DNA of 64,000 nucleotides, taken from assembly GCA_036386455.1 (NCBI GenBank), contig DASVVS010000036.1:1-64000 (forward strand), written 5' to 3'. This document shows, piece by piece, positions 63,366-64,000 of the stretch. The notes under the pieces are model-generated. The model saw only the letters and a list, made by a program, of their open reading frames with translations. It did no database searches and was not told the DNA's origin. The DNA comes from AC-37 sp036386455 (GTDB taxonomy: Bacteria > Actinomycetota > Thermoleophilia > Solirubrobacterales > Thermoleophilaceae). Within the stretch, counting starts at the first letter, position 1. Every line of letters begins with the position of its first letter. The position numbers were made by a program, and so were the translations under genes.

Positions 63366-64000
63366 CTAGGCGACGGGTGCGCCCGCGGCACCCGGGTCGC
63401 CGCGAAGCGAGCGTCTGACGGCGCGGGTCAGGAGCGCTCGCGCGTCGGCGAGTTGCGATCGCGCGCCGAGCGCCAGGCCGCCGAGCAGGGTGAGCTCGCC
63501 CGCCACGACCCCGACGGCGCCCCACGGAACCGTCTGCGGGCCCGCCGCCGCGACCAGCCAGCCCGCCGCGCCCGCGGCGACCGCCACGGCCACCGGCAGC
63601 GCGAGGTTGCGGATCAGCCCGGCTCCCGAGAGCCGCGCCGTGGGCCGTGCCGCCACGACCGCGCCGACGATCCCGCCCGGGACCCAGGCGATGCCCACGG
63701 CCACCGCGCCCAGCTCCGGCAGCAGCGGCAGCGCGACCGCGAACCAGACGACCGTGTGCCAGACCGTCGCCGCGACGACCGTGCCCGCGCGGTCCACCGC
63801 GAACAGGTAGCCCATGGTCGCGACCACGATCGGCGCGTTCACGAGCAGGCCGAGGCTCGCCCACAGCAGGGTCGCCGGCACGTCCTCCCAGCCCTCGCCG
63901 AGCAGTGCCGGCAGGGCCGCCGGCGCGCCGCCGACCAGCGCCACGAGGACGACCGCCATCGCGATCGTCAGGGCCGCCGCGCTGCGCTCGATGGCCGCTC
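63366..64000 (-). CDS. Polysaccharide flippase (PST/Wzx-like), C-terminal part
   Basis: The frame is open to the window edge on the reverse strand, so the N-terminus is missing; about 210 residues remain. At least six hydrophobic helices alternate with short loops (LLWASLGLLVNAPIVVATMG, WHTVVWFAVALPLLPELGAV). LVALVGGAPAALPALLGEGWEDV resembles the conserved loop of Wzx-type lipopolysaccharide exporters. The basic C-terminal tail is typical of the cytoplasmic side. It would flip the lipid-linked glycan made by the cluster. Confidence 0.78.
   Translation of the reverse strand, partial: AAIERSAAALTIAMAVVLVALVGGAPAALPALLGEGWEDVPATLLWASLGLLVNAPIVVATMGYLFAVDRAGTVVAATVWHTVVWFAVALPLLPELGAVAVGIAWVPGGIVGAVVAARPTARLSGAGLIRNLALPVAVAVAAGAAGWLVAAAGPQTVPWGAVGVVAGELTLLGGLALGARSQLADARALLTRAVRRSLRGDPGAAGAPVA

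Overview
The window is GC-rich throughout and comes from an actinobacterium-like genome. Three things point there: dense codon use ending in G or C, many 4-base ATGA/GTGA/TTGA gene overlaps, and a gene resembling mycobacterial sepIVA beside coaD, DUF177 and rpmF. Several start codons lie 6-11 bases after a TAnnnT hexamer, as in actinobacterial leaderless genes. The small secreted beta-helix and repeat proteins, and a family resemblance judged from memory, suggest Thermoleophilia (Solirubrobacterales-like). That assignment is inference. No tRNA, rRNA, CRISPR array, transposase or replication origin was recognised.

Region 1 (1-4230) holds the end of a flippase, a small secreted protein, a GST-like protein, a zinc-ribbon protein, rsmB and a Phd/VapC toxin-antitoxin pair with a palindromic operator over its start codon. 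Region 2 (4233-42572) is a long housekeeping backbone whose order follows the Bacillus subtilis yloM-to-smf segment: rsmB, fmt (reverse strand), fakA-like, recG, rsmD, coaD, sepIVA-like, DUF177, rpmF, plsX, acpP, rnc, smc, ftsY, ffh, rpsP, khpA, rimM, trmD, rplS, lepB, rnhB, yraN, comM, dprA. It joins fatty-acid and phospholipid precursor supply, ribosome biogenesis, protein targeting and export, chromosome organisation and DNA uptake. The backbone is interrupted by accessory genes: secreted repeat proteins, GST/SnoaL genes, hydrolases, a PLP lyase, and a reverse-strand membrane protein, CDP-sugar epimerase and SpoIIE-type phosphatase block lying between nfeD and a stomatin gene. There is also an unrecognised three-gene overlapping cassette just before ffh.

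Region 3 (42602-54018) is metabolic and surface-related: a secreted polysaccharide-lyase-like protein, thiD, two small unknown genes leading into ilvD, an alpha/beta hydrolase, a 5'-nucleotidase-like HAD protein, two small secreted proteins, and a PlsC-type acyltransferase with an SDR-fold protein (order like M. tuberculosis Rv0502/Rv0501). Region 4 (54104-64000) is a surface-glycan cluster: an L,D-transpeptidase, a DegT aminotransferase, a CmcI-type O-methyltransferase, a methyltransferase, a formyltransferase, an RfbC-type epimerase, a C-methyltransferase, another methyltransferase, two glycosyltransferases and part of a flippase. Together they suggest synthesis of an N-formylated, C- and O-methylated deoxyamino sugar and its transfer to an exported glycan.

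The strongest oddities are an RNase III missing two of four metal ligands; a 45-nt hairpin built from rare codons inside the smc hinge; a 70-nt hairpin with a competing alternative pairing between ffh and rpsP; four genes whose only sensible starts are CTG or ATC; an acidic tail doubling L19; and the ffh-proximal cassette.
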